Source: Luteibacter sp. (lineage in GTDB: Bacteria; Pseudomonadota; Gammaproteobacteria; Xanthomonadales; Rhodanobacteraceae). Taken from it: a DNA stretch of 64,000 nucleotides. How positions within the stretch are numbered: the stretch's first letter is position 1; each line of letters begins with the position of its first letter. The stretch covers positions 1-64,000 of the forward strand of contig NZ_WNDO01000027.1 of NCBI RefSeq assembly GCF_009912395.1. Reading direction: 5' to 3'. Shown piece after piece: positions 7,091-16,538 of the stretch. Both the position numbers and the translations under genes were made by a program. The notes under the pieces are model-generated. The model was not told where the DNA came from. It saw only the letters and a list, made by a program, of their open reading frames with translations, and did no database searches.

Positions 7091-9523
7091 ATGCCCGTTT
7101 CGCCCCGTCGACACCTTCGTTCCTCGCCCCTGTTCCGTCGCGCCATGAGCCTGGCCATCGTCGCCGCGCTGGCCGTGACCACGGGTGGTGTCAGCGCCGC
7201 CGAGTCCGCCCCGCGCGCCACCGAATTCCACATCCCGGCCGGCCCGATGGCCCAGGCCCTGAACCGCTTCGCCCAGCAGAGCGACCTGACCCTGCTGTAC
7301 GACGCCTCGCTGACCCGCTACCTCCAGGCACCGGCGGTGGACGGCACCTATGAGCCGACGCAGGCGCTGGACCGCCTGCTGGCAGGCTCGTCGCTGGTCG
7401 CGCGCGTCGGCGCCGACGGCTCGGTCCGCATCGAGCACGACACCGCCCCGGCATCGACCGCCCCCTCGCCCCAGAAGACGACGCGTCCGAAGATGACGTC
7501 GCACGGACGCGTCGAAAACCTCGATGCCGTGGACGTCCGCGCCACCTCGGTCGGATACGCCGCACAGCAGATCAACTTTGGCAAGCTGCCAACCGACCCG
7601 CGCGAGATTCCCAGCTCGGTCTCCGTCGTCACCCGCCAGCGCATGGACGACCAGAACATGATCACGGTGGCGGAGGCGCTCAACCGCTCCACCGGCATCA
7701 CCGCCGTGCCCTACGGCATGGGTACGTCGTATTTCCAGGCGCGCGGCTACCAGCCCGACGTGCAGTTCGACGGCATCCCCGCGAACAACGGCCTGCAATA
7801 CCAGTCGCAGTTCGACCTGAACATGTACGACGCCATCGAGATCTTTCGTGGTCCGGCGGGCATCCTGCAGGGCCAGGGCAGCCCCGGCGGCGTGGTGAAT
7901 CTGCTGCGCAAGCGTCCCGGCGATACCTACTCGCTGCTTGGCGCCGTTTCGGCCGGCTCCTGGAACAACTTCCAGGGCAATATCGATATCTCGGATCGCC
8001 TCAACGCCTCGGGCACGATCCGTAGCCGGGCGGTGGTTTCCGCGCAGGACACCGATTACTTCTACGACAAGGCCCACTCCGAGCACCAGCTGTTCTACGG
8101 CATCGTCGACTTCGACCTCACGCCGGACACCACGCTGACGCTGTCCGGCGCCTGGCAGCGCGAGGACCACGGCCCGCTCGACTGGGGCCAGTCCGTGCTG
8201 GCCATCCCCCCGCACGGCAAGGTGCTGGAAGCCCCGCGCTCTCAGTTCTACGGCACCGACTGGAGCGCCGACCAGCCCCATATGAGCGACCTCTACGCGG
8301 AGCTGCGCCACGCGTTCTCCGATACCTGGCAGGCCAAGGTCGCCGTGGATCGCCGTTCGAGCACAGATCACACCACCTACGGCTATATTGACGGCCTGAT
8401 CTCCCCGTTTGAGAACCTTGCGGGGTACTGGTTGCAGCGGCAGCAGACGAAGCTGGCCTGGACCGGCGTGGATGCCAGCGTCTCCGGCCAGTTCGACCTG
8501 TTCGGACGCACGCACGAGACGACCTTCGGCATCGACTACGCGCAGAAGCGCAACGACGGGTATAGCGGCGGCTTCGCGGCCAACAACCACATCCCCGTCG
8601 ACGTGCTCAATCTGCCGGACATCCCCGCGCCAGAGATCCCCTTCGATTCGCACAGCAAGACGCTCACCAAGCAGTACGGCGTGTACGGCGAAGTGCGCCT
8701 GCACCCGACCGACGAACTGAGCGTGCTGGTCGGCAGCCACTTCACCTGGTATCGCAATCGCACCCAGTCCGGGTATCCGTACCTGGCTGGCTGGAATAAC
8801 GACCCCGATGTGAATCACAAGGCGGCGCCCTACGTCGGCCTGGTCTACGACATCAACAAGAACCTGTCGGCCTACGCCAGCTACACGGACATCTTCGTAC
8901 CGCAGAACAATCCCCGCTACGGCGGCGGCACGCTGAAGCCGCGCACCGGCAAGCAGTACGAGCTGGGCCTCAAGGGCGCCTTCCTCGACGGCATGTTCAC
9001 CGGCTCCCTCGCCGCCTTCCGCATCCGCGACGAGAATCGCGCGATCGACGACCTCGCCCATCCGAACTACTTCCTCTCCGCCGGGCGTGCGCAAAGCCAG
9101 GGCTGGGAAGCCGAGATCAACGGTCGTCCGCTGCCGGGCTGGGATGTGTACGCCGGTTACACCTACCTGCTGACCCGCGTGCTGTCGGATCCGACCGGCC
9201 CGGGCAGCATCCTCGACACCGAGGAGCCCAAGAAGACCTTCAAGCTCTGGACCACCTATCGGTTCACGGGCAATGCGCTGGACGGCTTCCGCATCGGTGG
9301 TGGAGCGCGTTCAGTCAGCAGCACCTCGCGCGGCACCGTCACTCAGAAGGGTTATACGGTGTTCGACGCTCAGGTGGGTTACCAGTTCAATCCGTCCTGG
9401 CTGCTCACACTCACGGTGAACAACGTCTTCGACAAGAGCTATTTCGCTCGCGTGCCCGCCCAGTACTACGGCATCTACGGCGATCCGCGCAGCACGATAC
9501 TGACCCTGCGCAAGACGCTCTGA
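7091..9523 (+). CDS. TonB-dependent siderophore receptor with signalling domain
   Basis: An 810-residue outer-membrane receptor of the FpvA/FhuE/FecA class. A signal peptide (to about residue 37, VSAAES) is followed by an STN secretin/TonB domain (about 45-115, FHIPAGPMAQALNRFAQQSD). The plug follows (about 145-270, VSVVTRQRMDDQN, then IEIFRGPAGILQGQGSPGGV), then a beta-barrel ending in an aromatic/hydrophobic strand (STILTLRKTL). The STN domain marks it as a transducer that talks to the FecR protein encoded just upstream, so the three genes form one surface-signalling unit. The ligand is not evident; it could be the siderophore made by the operon at 20.8-28.7 kb or a foreign one. Confidence 0.93.
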   Translation: MPVSPRRHLRSSPLFRRAMSLAIVAALAVTTGGVSAAESAPRATEFHIPAGPMAQALNRFAQQSDLTLLYDASLTRYLQAPAVDGTYEPTQALDRLLAGSSLVARVGADGSVRIEHDTAPASTAPSPQKTTRPKMTSHGRVENLDAVDVRATSVGYAAQQINFGKLPTDPREIPSSVSVVTRQRMDDQNMITVAEALNRSTGITAVPYGMGTSYFQARGYQPDVQFDGIPANNGLQYQSQFDLNMYDAIEIFRGPAGILQGQGSPGGVVNLLRKRPGDTYSLLGAVSAGSWNNFQGNIDISDRLNASGTIRSRAVVSAQDTDYFYDKAHSEHQLFYGIVDFDLTPDTTLTLSGAWQREDHGPLDWGQSVLAIPPHGKVLEAPRSQFYGTDWSADQPHMSDLYAELRHAFSDTWQAKVAVDRRSSTDHTTYGYIDGLISPFENLAGYWLQRQQTKLAWTGVDASVSGQFDLFGRTHETTFGIDYAQKRNDGYSGGFAANNHIPVDVLNLPDIPAPEIPFDSHSKTLTKQYGVYGEVRLHPTDELSVLVGSHFTWYRNRTQSGYPYLAGWNNDPDVNHKAAPYVGLVYDINKNLSAYASYTDIFVPQNNPRYGGGTLKPRTGKQYELGLKGAFLDGMFTGSLAAFRIRDENRAIDDLAHPNYFLSAGRAQSQGWEAEINGRPLPGWDVYAGYTYLLTRVLSDPTGPGSILDTEEPKKTFKLWTTYRFTGNALDGFRIGGGARSVSSTSRGTVTQKGYTVFDAQVGYQFNPSWLLTLTVNNVFDKSYFARVPAQYYGIYGDPRSTILTLRKTL

Positions 9524-9530
9524 CCCGACG

Positions 9531-10655
9531 ATGGCCAACGGACGTTCCATTCGTCGCTGGCAGTGGGTGCACACGTGGTCCAGCCTCGTGTGCACGCTGT
9601 TCCTGCTGCTGTTGTGCATTACCGGCCTGCCCCTCGTCTTCCACGACGAGATCGACGACTGGCTGCATCCGTCGCCCGTGGCTGCCGGGGTCGACAACGT
9701 CGCCCCCGGCGTGCCCATCACGGGCATCCTGGCACGGGCGCAGGCGCTCTATCCGGGCGAGGCCTTTTCGTTCCTCAGCTTTCCCGACGACGAAGCCGTG
9801 GTGACGGTCGGCATGCTCTCGCATCCGGGAACGCCGGACGAGCGCAATCATTGGCTCAAGTTTCATCCCGTCACCGGCGAACTGCTAGACGACCCGATGG
9901 AACACGGGCGTCGACGCATCGAGTTCATGGACGTGATGCTCAGCCTGCACAACAGCCTCGTCGCAGGACTGATCGGCACGCTGTTCCTCGGCGTCATGGG
10001 CCTGCTGTTCGTCGCGGCGCTGATCAGTGGCCTGGTGCTCTATGTACCGTTCATGCGCAAGCTCGCCTTCGGCACGGTACGAATGGCGCAAAGCCGTCGC
10101 GCGGGGTGGCTCGACCTGCACAACCTGCTTGGCATCACCGCCCTGGCCTGGATGACGGTGGTCGGCCTCACGGGCGTCATCAATACGCTCGAGCGGCCGT
10201 TGTTCGCCGTGTGGCAGGCGTCCGATCTCCAGGCGATGCTGGCCAACACGGGGCGCTCCGCCCAGGTTGGTGGCCAGTGCACGCCCGAGCGCGCGCTGGC
10301 CGCGGCCGATGCCGCTACCGACGGTCGTCGTCGCACCAGTGTGCTGTTCCCCAGTGCCACCGCGCATCATCCGTACCATTACCTGGTCTGGTCGCATGGC
10401 GATACGCTGGTGACGAAGGAACTGCTGAGTGCGGTACTGGTCAGCGCAGATACTTGCCGCATCGATGCCCGCGGTGAATTGCCCTGGTACCTGCGCACGC
10501 TGGAACTGTCGCGGCCCTTCCACTTCGGCAACTACGGCGGGCTGACGCTGAAGCTTCTTTGGGCCGTGCTGGACCTTGCCACCATCGTGGTGCTGGTCAG
10601 TGGCCTGGTGATCTGGGTCGGCAAGCGTCGTGGCCGCAAGGAGGTGATCGCATGA
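9531..10655 (+). CDS. PepSY-associated transmembrane protein (PiuB-like)
   Basis: A 374-residue inner-membrane protein with about four transmembrane helices: residues 17-38 (SLVCTLFLLLLCITGLPLVF), about 145-170, about 195-215, and the end (IVVLVSGLVIWVGKRRGRK). The layout is that of PepSY_TM iron-regulated proteins, with His residues at helix ends (WVHTW, LHNSL, LHNLLG). This family is often next to ferric-siderophore receptors and is thought to help reduce or release iron after uptake. The gene starts 7 bp after the receptor stop, so it is in the same operon, and its stop overlaps the next small gene (ATGA). Confidence 0.88.
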   Translation: MANGRSIRRWQWVHTWSSLVCTLFLLLLCITGLPLVFHDEIDDWLHPSPVAAGVDNVAPGVPITGILARAQALYPGEAFSFLSFPDDEAVVTVGMLSHPGTPDERNHWLKFHPVTGELLDDPMEHGRRRIEFMDVMLSLHNSLVAGLIGTLFLGVMGLLFVAALISGLVLYVPFMRKLAFGTVRMAQSRRAGWLDLHNLLGITALAWMTVVGLTGVINTLERPLFAVWQASDLQAMLANTGRSAQVGGQCTPERALAAADAATDGRRRTSVLFPSATAHHPYHYLVWSHGDTLVTKELLSAVLVSADTCRIDARGELPWYLRTLELSRPFHFGNYGGLTLKLLWAVLDLATIVVLVSGLVIWVGKRRGRKEVIA

Positions 10656-10813
10656 ACCCGTTGCGCGGCGCGCCGACCTGGTGCGCGATCGCCACGCTCG
10701 CCGGCCTGGGCGTGGCCCTACTGGGGCCGACCTTTCTGCGTTTCCCAGCCGTCTTGCTGGTGGCCGTACCGGTGGCGGTGATGCTCTATCACCTGTTGCG
10801 CAGACGCTCATGA
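10652..10813 (+). CDS. Small hydrophobic membrane protein (53 aa)
   Basis: The ATG overlaps the preceding stop codon, and the frame encodes 53 residues with two hydrophobic stretches (about 11-28 and 31-47) and a basic end (HLLRRRS). I do not recognise the family. Tight coupling to the PepSY-type gene and a strong terminator right after it suggest a real last gene of the iron operon, perhaps an accessory subunit of the membrane protein before it. Confidence 0.65.
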   Translation: MNPLRGAPTWCAIATLAGLGVALLGPTFLRFPAVLLVAVPVAVMLYHLLRRRS

Positions 10814-10816
10814 ACA

Positions 10817-10840
10817 AGGCGGGGGCCTTCGCCCCCGCCT
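10817..10840 (+). terminator. Rho-independent terminator, probably bidirectional
   Basis: A perfect 10-bp stem (AGGCGGGGGC / GCCCCCGCCT) with a CTTC loop is followed by GTTTCTTC. It sits between the converging ends of the iron operon and the CocE-type hydrolase gene. Confidence 0.85.
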
Positions 10841-10846
10841 GTTTCT

Positions 10847-12778
10847 TCAGTTTGCCTTGACGGTCGGCAATGCGATGTAGGTCGGATCGCTGCCGCCGCG
10901 GAACACCTTTTGCGTCGCCGACTGATAGTCGCCCGGCGAGGCCAGGAGGATGTTCGGTACGAACTTCTGCGGGTTGCGGTCGTACAGGGGGAACCAGCTC
11001 GACTGCACCTGCACCATCACGCGGTGGCCCGGCAGGAAGACATGGTCCACGTTCGGCAGGCTGAAGTCGTACGGTAGCGCCGCGCCCGCCTTGAGTGCCT
11101 GGGGCTTGTCGAAGCCCGTGCGGTAGCGTCCACGGAAGATGTCCATGGCGATACCGAGCTGGTATCCGCCCATCTCCGGCTGCACACCCACCCGGTCCGG
11201 ATAGACGTCGATCAGCTTCACTACCCAGTCGCTGTCCGTACCGCTGGTGCTGGCAACCAGGTGCACGGCCGGCGCGCCGTTGATATGTAGCGGCGCGGTA
11301 AGCACGGCACTGGTGTACGTGAGGACGTCCGGTCGCGACGAGGCTTCGCGCTGGTCGGTCGTGAGCCAGTGCTGCCAGGACGGCCCCTCCATCGCGCCGA
11401 CGGGGCGTGGGACATAGGGCACGGGATGTGCCGGATCGGAGACGTAGCTGTCGGAGCCGGCAGTCGAGGCGGTGCCGCCGATGTCGAGGCGGCCGTTCGC
11501 ATCGGGCGACAGGCGCACGGCGGTCGTCGGCGACAACGGCCATGCATCGCCACTTTCCCAACGATTATCACCCGTGACGAAGGCATTCACCGGCGCGATC
11601 GTGGCCGGTGCGTCCTTGAGGTAGTGCGCGAGGAACGGACGCAGGATGTGTTCACGGAAGTAGCGCGATGTGTCGCTACCGAACTTCACCGCACCCAGGC
11701 TGCTGCCGTCGCGGATCTCCTGCCCATGGAACCAGGGGCCGACCGCGAGGAACAGGCGATGATCGGTGTCGTGCTCCTTCATGGCGTGGTACACGGCGAA
11801 GGCGCCGTAGATGTCCTCCTGGTCCCACTGGCTTGCCACCAGCATCGTGGGCACCGAGACCGGTTCGCGGGCAAGCGCCTTGTCCACGGCCTGATCTTGC
11901 CAGAAGGCATCGTAGGCCGGATGCTTGACGAGCTTGTTCCAGAAGCCGAGCTGCTCCATGCCGTAGCTCTTCGCGACCGCACCGGCCGACACGCCTTCAA
12001 GGAACAGCTGGTAGTCGTCCGCGTAGTTCGACCACCACTTCTCGGTGCTCTTGCGCGTGGACGTCTGCTGGTAGATGTAGAGCAGGTTCTGCTGGCGGAA
12101 CGCGCCGTTGTGGAACCAGTCGTCACCACGCCAGCCATCCACCATGGGGTTCATCGGCACGGCGGCCTTCAGGGCCGGGTGCGGGTGCACGATCGCCATG
12201 AGCGGCTCGAAGCCGTCATAGGAGATGCCGGCGATGGCGACGCGGCCATTCGACTCGGGCACGTTCTTCACCAGCCAGTCGATGGTGTCGTAGGTATCCG
12301 TCGAATCGTCGACCGGCGTCGGGTTCTGCGGCCCACGTAGCGGGCGGTTCATCACGTAGTCGCCTTCCGAGCCGTACTTGCCGCGAATGTCCTGCACGAC
12401 GCGGATGTAGCCATCCTCGACCAGCACGTCGGTGGCGAGATCGTCGTGGCTCAATGCCACGTCCAGCTTGCCGCTGTCGACGCCGCTGATCATCTCGGTC
12501 GCGTTGTACGGTGTGCGCGTGAAGACGATGCCGGCGTTCTTCGCGCCCTTGGGTACCACGATGACGGTATGCAGCTTCACGCCGTCGCGCATCGGGATCA
12601 TGACATCGCGCACGTCGTAGTCGTAGGCGGTGCGTACGGGCGTGAAATGTTCGGGAATCTCGCTGGGCAGCGACGCGTAGGTGCCTTTCGCGGGCGGCTC
12701 GGCAACGACGGGCGTGGCTAGGGCGATGGCAAGCGCGGCGGTAACGAGCCGACGGCGCAAGAGGATGGACGGATTCAA
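10847..12778 (-). CDS. CocE/NonD-type (S15-like) secreted hydrolase
   Basis: About 643 residues. An N-terminal signal peptide (LVTAALAIALATPVVA) leads into an alpha/beta-hydrolase with the Ser nucleophile in GISYDGF, matching the GxSYxG elbow of X-Pro dipeptidyl-peptidases, cocaine esterase and cephalosporin acylases. A cap domain and a C-terminal jelly-roll-like domain follow (about residues 400-640, with a His in LPGHRVMVQVQSSWFPLYDRN). It probably cleaves amide or ester bonds of peptides or acylated compounds outside the cytoplasm. I chose a TTG start at 12778, preceded by AGGA, because it places the signal peptide correctly; in-frame ATG at 12904 would add 42 unlikely residues. Confidence 0.85.
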   Translation of the reverse strand: MNPSILLRRRLVTAALAIALATPVVAEPPAKGTYASLPSEIPEHFTPVRTAYDYDVRDVMIPMRDGVKLHTVIVVPKGAKNAGIVFTRTPYNATEMISGVDSGKLDVALSHDDLATDVLVEDGYIRVVQDIRGKYGSEGDYVMNRPLRGPQNPTPVDDSTDTYDTIDWLVKNVPESNGRVAIAGISYDGFEPLMAIVHPHPALKAAVPMNPMVDGWRGDDWFHNGAFRQQNLLYIYQQTSTRKSTEKWWSNYADDYQLFLEGVSAGAVAKSYGMEQLGFWNKLVKHPAYDAFWQDQAVDKALAREPVSVPTMLVASQWDQEDIYGAFAVYHAMKEHDTDHRLFLAVGPWFHGQEIRDGSSLGAVKFGSDTSRYFREHILRPFLAHYLKDAPATIAPVNAFVTGDNRWESGDAWPLSPTTAVRLSPDANGRLDIGGTASTAGSDSYVSDPAHPVPYVPRPVGAMEGPSWQHWLTTDQREASSRPDVLTYTSAVLTAPLHINGAPAVHLVASTSGTDSDWVVKLIDVYPDRVGVQPEMGGYQLGIAMDIFRGRYRTGFDKPQALKAGAALPYDFSLPNVDHVFLPGHRVMVQVQSSWFPLYDRNPQKFVPNILLASPGDYQSATQKVFRGGSDPTYIALPTVKAN

Positions 12779-12920
12779 TGGAGGGTCCTGTGATGGCCGG
12801 ATGGCCTGTAACCCCCTGGTTATATTATAACGCGGCAAGCTGAAACAAGACGCCTTGCAAGCGCAAGAACCTGTTCGTACAACAACGCTTGCTTCGTCCA
12901 ACATGATCGCAAGCTTTTAC

Positions 12921-12954
12921 GGCAACAGCGGAGGCCGAGGCCTCCGCTGTTGCC
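12921..12954. terminator. Long perfect hairpin, putative terminator
   Basis: The 15-bp arms GGCAACAGCGGAGGC and GCCTCCGCTGTTGCC are fully complementary, with a 4-nt loop. It lies directly after the stop of the 12960-13586 gene on the minus strand. The following bases are not a clean U-tract on either strand, so termination is likely but not certain. Confidence 0.65.
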
Positions 12955-12959
12955 TCGTT

Positions 12960-13586
12960 TCACTGCTTCTCGCGGAAGTTCTCGATCACATCGAGCTGCG
13001 CATCCTCCACGCCCTTCGCACCCTTGATCTTGGCGAGCGCCGCCTGTGCGTCCGCGACTGAGGCATAGCGAATCAACGCGCTGCCATCCAGGTCGGAAGC
13101 CTGCACGACCTCACCGCCGGTCGTGGCGGCGAGCTTTCTCGATGTAGCCGCATCGTTGGCGAACACCTTCACGCGCGGCGCGACCACCACGGGCTGTCCC
13201 GATCGCGTATTCACCGCGACGCCGAACGCGTCGAGATTGCCATCGGCTGTCTTCGTGCTTGCCGCGCTACGAGACGTCGCCGCCCTTTGCGTGGCAACAC
13301 CCGGCTGGCGCGGCACGATGACGAACGGCCCCACGCTGCCTAGCGCATCCGCGTTCTGGCTCTGCGTTCCACTGGAGCGATTCATCCTCGCGGAGGCCGC
13401 CGGCGCGGTACCCGAAGGCGCTGCACGCTGGATGCCCGCATCGGGGATGATCCGGAAGGTCGTGCTGCCGACGGTGAACTGCGGACCGGTCGCGGCTTTG
13501 TTCAACGCCTCCGAGTAGTCGTTCTGCGCATGCGCCGCCATGGCGGTGAACAGGCCCAGCGCGATGGCGAGTGCTGTCTTTTTCAT
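12960..13586 (-). CDS. Secreted protein, possible protease prodomain-like partner
   Basis: A 208-residue protein with a clear signal peptide (MKKTALAIALGLFTAMAAHA), a low-complexity Ser/Ala/Thr-rich middle (about 60-115) and a compact C-terminal part (about 130-208; KVFANDAATSRKLAATTGGE, then ALIRYASVADAQAALAKIKG). That last part has the length and alternating strand/helix look of a subtilisin prodomain/I9-like ferredoxin fold. It starts 4 bp after the stop of the S8 protease gene and is surely co-transcribed with it. The protease itself has only a short segment between signal peptide and catalytic domain, so this protein may act in trans as its chaperone or inhibitor. The fold is inferred by eye only. 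Confidence 0.6.
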   Translation of the reverse strand: MKKTALAIALGLFTAMAAHAQNDYSEALNKAATGPQFTVGSTTFRIIPDAGIQRAAPSGTAPAASARMNRSSGTQSQNADALGSVGPFVIVPRQPGVATQRAATSRSAASTKTADGNLDAFGVAVNTRSGQPVVVAPRVKVFANDAATSRKLAATTGGEVVQASDLDGSALIRYASVADAQAALAKIKGAKGVEDAQLDVIENFREKQ

Positions 13587-13589
13587 CGG

Positions 13590-15383
13590 TTAGTGCCCCA
13601 CGACGCGAAGGTTGAAGGCCTGCAGCTGGGCGCTGCCGGACGAGTCGTTCATGTCGAGCAGTTGCAGGGTCCAGGTACCCAACGCCGGTTCGTCGAGGAA
13701 GGCGTTGCTGGAGCTCAGGTCCACCGCGAAGCCGCCGGACGTGGCCGACAAGGTGGTGAATGCCGGCAGTACATAGCTCTTCGTGCCGCTGGGCGAGGTC
13801 AGGATCGCACGCAGGTTGCGCGGCGTCTTGTGCGTGGTGGTAAAGCCGAACTGCACCGCCTCGACCTTCATGCGCTTGGTCACGGCGACCGTGAGCTTGC
13901 TGTTCTGGCTGCCGATGCCCTCGATGGCGACCGGCTTGTCCGCCGTGGCGAGCCAGCCGGAATCCTGCAAGGCCGGCAGCGACTTGAAGTTGCGTGCCTT
14001 TTCCACGGCGGCCGAGGCATCCGCCAGGCCGAAGCCGTACCAGTTGCTGAAGTGATGGCCGGCGGCGTTGGTGATCCAGCCCGGGTCCTGCACGGCGCCC
14101 TTGTACACGGCCTTCGGCTGCAACGGATCGATCTGGCGGGCGGTAGTCGCGAGGATGTACTTCACGTCGCGCGCCGAGAGTTTCGGGTTCACGCCCAGCA
14201 CCAGCGCCGTCACGCCGGCGACGGTCGGTGTGGCGGCGGACGTGCCGTTCATGCCGGCCCAGTAGTTGCAGGTCTTGTCGATGGTCGACTGGCTAGTGTC
14301 CAGCGCGTTGTCGACTTCACCGTTCGCGCGGTCCGCGTTGGAGCCCGCCGCGCACCCGGTGAGATCGGTAGTGACAATGGCCGGCTGGTAGAAGGTGGCC
14401 TTCGCCCAGTCGCCGATATTGGTCAGGTCCGGGTAGTACTTCTTCTGGAAGCCATACTCACCGCCAATGCCCGACACCCATACCGCCGAGCCCGGTGACG
14501 AATAGGAAGACCGTATGCCATCCGCGTTCACCGCCGCCACGACCGTCGTCGTGATGTAGTTGTTGGTGGGGTCGGTGTTCGCCAGCGAGCAACCGACGTT
14601 GATGGTCAGGCTGTCGGCAGCGCAGAGGTTGAAGCGGAAACCGAGGAAGCTGACGATGAGGGCGCTGAAGTTATTGCCCGCCGCCTTGAGGTAGACGCCA
14701 CCCTTGCCGTTACGGGTAGACGACATCAGCTTTTCCCAGGACTTCGTTTCCGCGACGTTCACTGCCGGGAACGAACTCGTGCTGATGCCCCAGCTGTTAT
14801 TGAACACCTGCGCGTCGCGCGCTTCCGGGCCGTTGCCCCACGAATAGCGGATATTGGTGTCCTGGTCGGTCTCGATGCCGTCGGCATCCGACGAGAGGAA
14901 GTTGAAACCCTTGAGCTTGGCTTCCGGTGCCACGCCACGGCCACCGACGCCATTCCAGCCCACCTCCGCGATGATGCCGGCAACGGAGGTGCCGTGTTCG
15001 CTATTGGGATTGGTGGGCGTGGGATCGTTGGAGCCGTCGACGAAGTTCTTCGAGCCGCCGATGACGACGTTGTCGAGAAGATCGGGATGGCGGATTTCCA
15101 GGCCGTCGTCGACGACCGCGACGATCACGCCAGTGCCGCGCACCTTCGCGTCATGCAGCGTGCCGATATCGAGGTCCACGCCCGGCACGGGGCGCGTATC
15201 CGCGAAGACTTTCTGTCCCTGGTTGCTCAGGTGCCATTGGTATCGGTACAGCGGATCGCTCTTGGCCTTTGCCGTCGCGGCCTTCGTGACCGCTACCGTG
15301 TTTTCCGTCGCATGGGCATGGACACTGACCATGCCGGCAGCCGCCATGGCGAGCAGCCATACCGATCGTTTCCGTATAAGCAT
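13590..15383 (-). CDS. Secreted S8 serine protease, kexin/proprotein-convertase-like
   Basis: A protein of about 597 residues. The signal peptide ends near AHATEN. The subtilisin domain carries Asp (VAVVDDGLE, about 92), His (SEHGTSVAG, about 130), oxyanion Asn (AAGNNF, about 237) and Ser (MNGTSAATP, about 382). A P/Homo-B domain follows (about 480-597, LRAILTSPSGT, then GTWTLQLLD), as in kexin-like bacterial proteases. Only about 35 residues lie between the signal peptide and the catalytic domain, so no normal prodomain is present. I chose ATG at 15383 (MLIRKRSVW) because the signal peptide begins there; an upstream in-frame ATG at 15428 would add 15 residues. The partner gene at 12960-13586 follows after 3 bp. 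Confidence 0.92.
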   Translation of the reverse strand: MLIRKRSVWLLAMAAAGMVSVHAHATENTVAVTKAATAKAKSDPLYRYQWHLSNQGQKVFADTRPVPGVDLDIGTLHDAKVRGTGVIVAVVDDGLEIRHPDLLDNVVIGGSKNFVDGSNDPTPTNPNSEHGTSVAGIIAEVGWNGVGGRGVAPEAKLKGFNFLSSDADGIETDQDTNIRYSWGNGPEARDAQVFNNSWGISTSSFPAVNVAETKSWEKLMSSTRNGKGGVYLKAAGNNFSALIVSFLGFRFNLCAADSLTINVGCSLANTDPTNNYITTTVVAAVNADGIRSSYSSPGSAVWVSGIGGEYGFQKKYYPDLTNIGDWAKATFYQPAIVTTDLTGCAAGSNADRANGEVDNALDTSQSTIDKTCNYWAGMNGTSAATPTVAGVTALVLGVNPKLSARDVKYILATTARQIDPLQPKAVYKGAVQDPGWITNAAGHHFSNWYGFGLADASAAVEKARNFKSLPALQDSGWLATADKPVAIEGIGSQNSKLTVAVTKRMKVEAVQFGFTTTHKTPRNLRAILTSPSGTKSYVLPAFTTLSATSGGFAVDLSSSNAFLDEPALGTWTLQLLDMNDSSGSAQLQAFNLRVVGH

Positions 15384-15547
15384 CGCGTTGTTCCCCTCGA
15401 GGGTTGGTCGGGTTGATGCACACCTCACCTTGGGACAAGGCGGAATGCCTGTCCCATCCCTCTTTACAACGCGATGTCGCCTTGCTTACCTACCCGTGAA
15501 AACGTGACGGGGTTGGCGATTGAGCGTGCTGCATCGCACGAGCCGGC

Positions 15548-16477
15548 TCACTTCGGATGGGCGAGCGCGTAATCGATGGCCGCGCGCACCGCCACCGCCT
15601 GGGCCTCGTCGCACTGCTCCGGCGTGGCCTTGGGGCTATCCGGATACACCTCGGTGGTGGTCGTGTAATGCGCGCCGGTGATACCGGCGCAAAGACCAAG
15701 ATCGTGCAACGGATACTCGATGACGCCGTGCGCCACCACCGGCGAACCGATGATCTCGCCCTGCTCGTCGGCCGGCGCGATATGGGTGACCTTCTCCACC
15801 TGCGCGATCACCGCCTGCTGGAATGCCGGCTGGCGATTGGCGGTGTCGTCGACCAGATAGAAACCATCGGGAATGCCGCCTGGCACGAAGGGCTTGCCAT
15901 CGCGCGCGGCCAACGCCGGACGGAACTCGCTTTCGTCGGAGTCGGTCGTCTCGTGCAGGTCGATATGCAGCGCGAAGCGGCCCCGGTACGGCTTGACCAG
16001 CGCCATGAGGGCGGCCGACTCGCGTGCGGGGCTGCCTTCACGGAACGAACGATTCGGGTCGAGCGCGTCGTGATTCCAGCGCTGGATGCGTTCGTACGCC
16101 CAAGGGCTCACGCACGGAGCGATCAGCAGGTTGGCACGGCCCGCGAAGGCTTCGGCATAGATTTCGACGAAGCGTAGTGCGCCGTGCACGCCGCTGGTCT
16201 CGTATCCATGGACGCCGCCGGTGACCAGCACGCATGGCAGGTCATCATGCCAATGGCGGCTGCGGATGGCGAACAGGTCGTACGAGTCCAGCCCGTATTC
16301 GATATGACCGTAGCTGTGTACGTCGAAGCGCTCGCGCAGGGCCTCGATCTTCGGAAGCACTTCACCGGCATACAGGCGCTTGCGGGAGAGCGTCTCCCGC
16401 CACTGCGCAACCTCTTCCGGCCCCCAGGGCGTGCCGGGTTTACCGATGGACAGGGGCGTGGCTGCGGTCGCGGTCAT
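15548..16477 (-). CDS. M14-family zinc carboxypeptidase, cytoplasmic
   Basis: This 309-residue enzyme shows the M14 zinc site: His and Glu in GGVHGYETSG and the third His in FALHIDLHETTD, with a catalytic-type Glu in TTTEVYPD. RNRSF-like substrate residues appear as DPNRSFREG. There is no signal peptide. M14 proteins remove C-terminal amino acids or act on related amides; this short form resembles the succinylglutamate desuccinylase/DUF2817-like M14 branch rather than digestive carboxypeptidases. It stands alone between two secreted-enzyme genes, so its exact substrate is open. Confidence 0.8.
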   Translation of the reverse strand: MTATAATPLSIGKPGTPWGPEEVAQWRETLSRKRLYAGEVLPKIEALRERFDVHSYGHIEYGLDSYDLFAIRSRHWHDDLPCVLVTGGVHGYETSGVHGALRFVEIYAEAFAGRANLLIAPCVSPWAYERIQRWNHDALDPNRSFREGSPARESAALMALVKPYRGRFALHIDLHETTDSDESEFRPALAARDGKPFVPGGIPDGFYLVDDTANRQPAFQQAVIAQVEKVTHIAPADEQGEIIGSPVVAHGVIEYPLHDLGLCAGITGAHYTTTTEVYPDSPKATPEQCDEAQAVAVRAAIDYALAHPK

Positions 16478-16538
16478 GGCGTCGTTCGCTTCGTCGGGAC
16501 GGGAGAACCACGCAATGTAACACCACCCCTGCCCGACT

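Noticed and set aside
7070-9094. A 674-codon minus-strand frame opposite the siderophore receptor gene.
   Set aside because: The plus-strand receptor is unmistakable; the reverse frame has no recognisable family.
12840-12960. A possible small regulatory RNA around the long hairpin.
   Set aside because: The hairpin is explained as the 3' end of the minus-strand gene; no promoter for an independent RNA was found.
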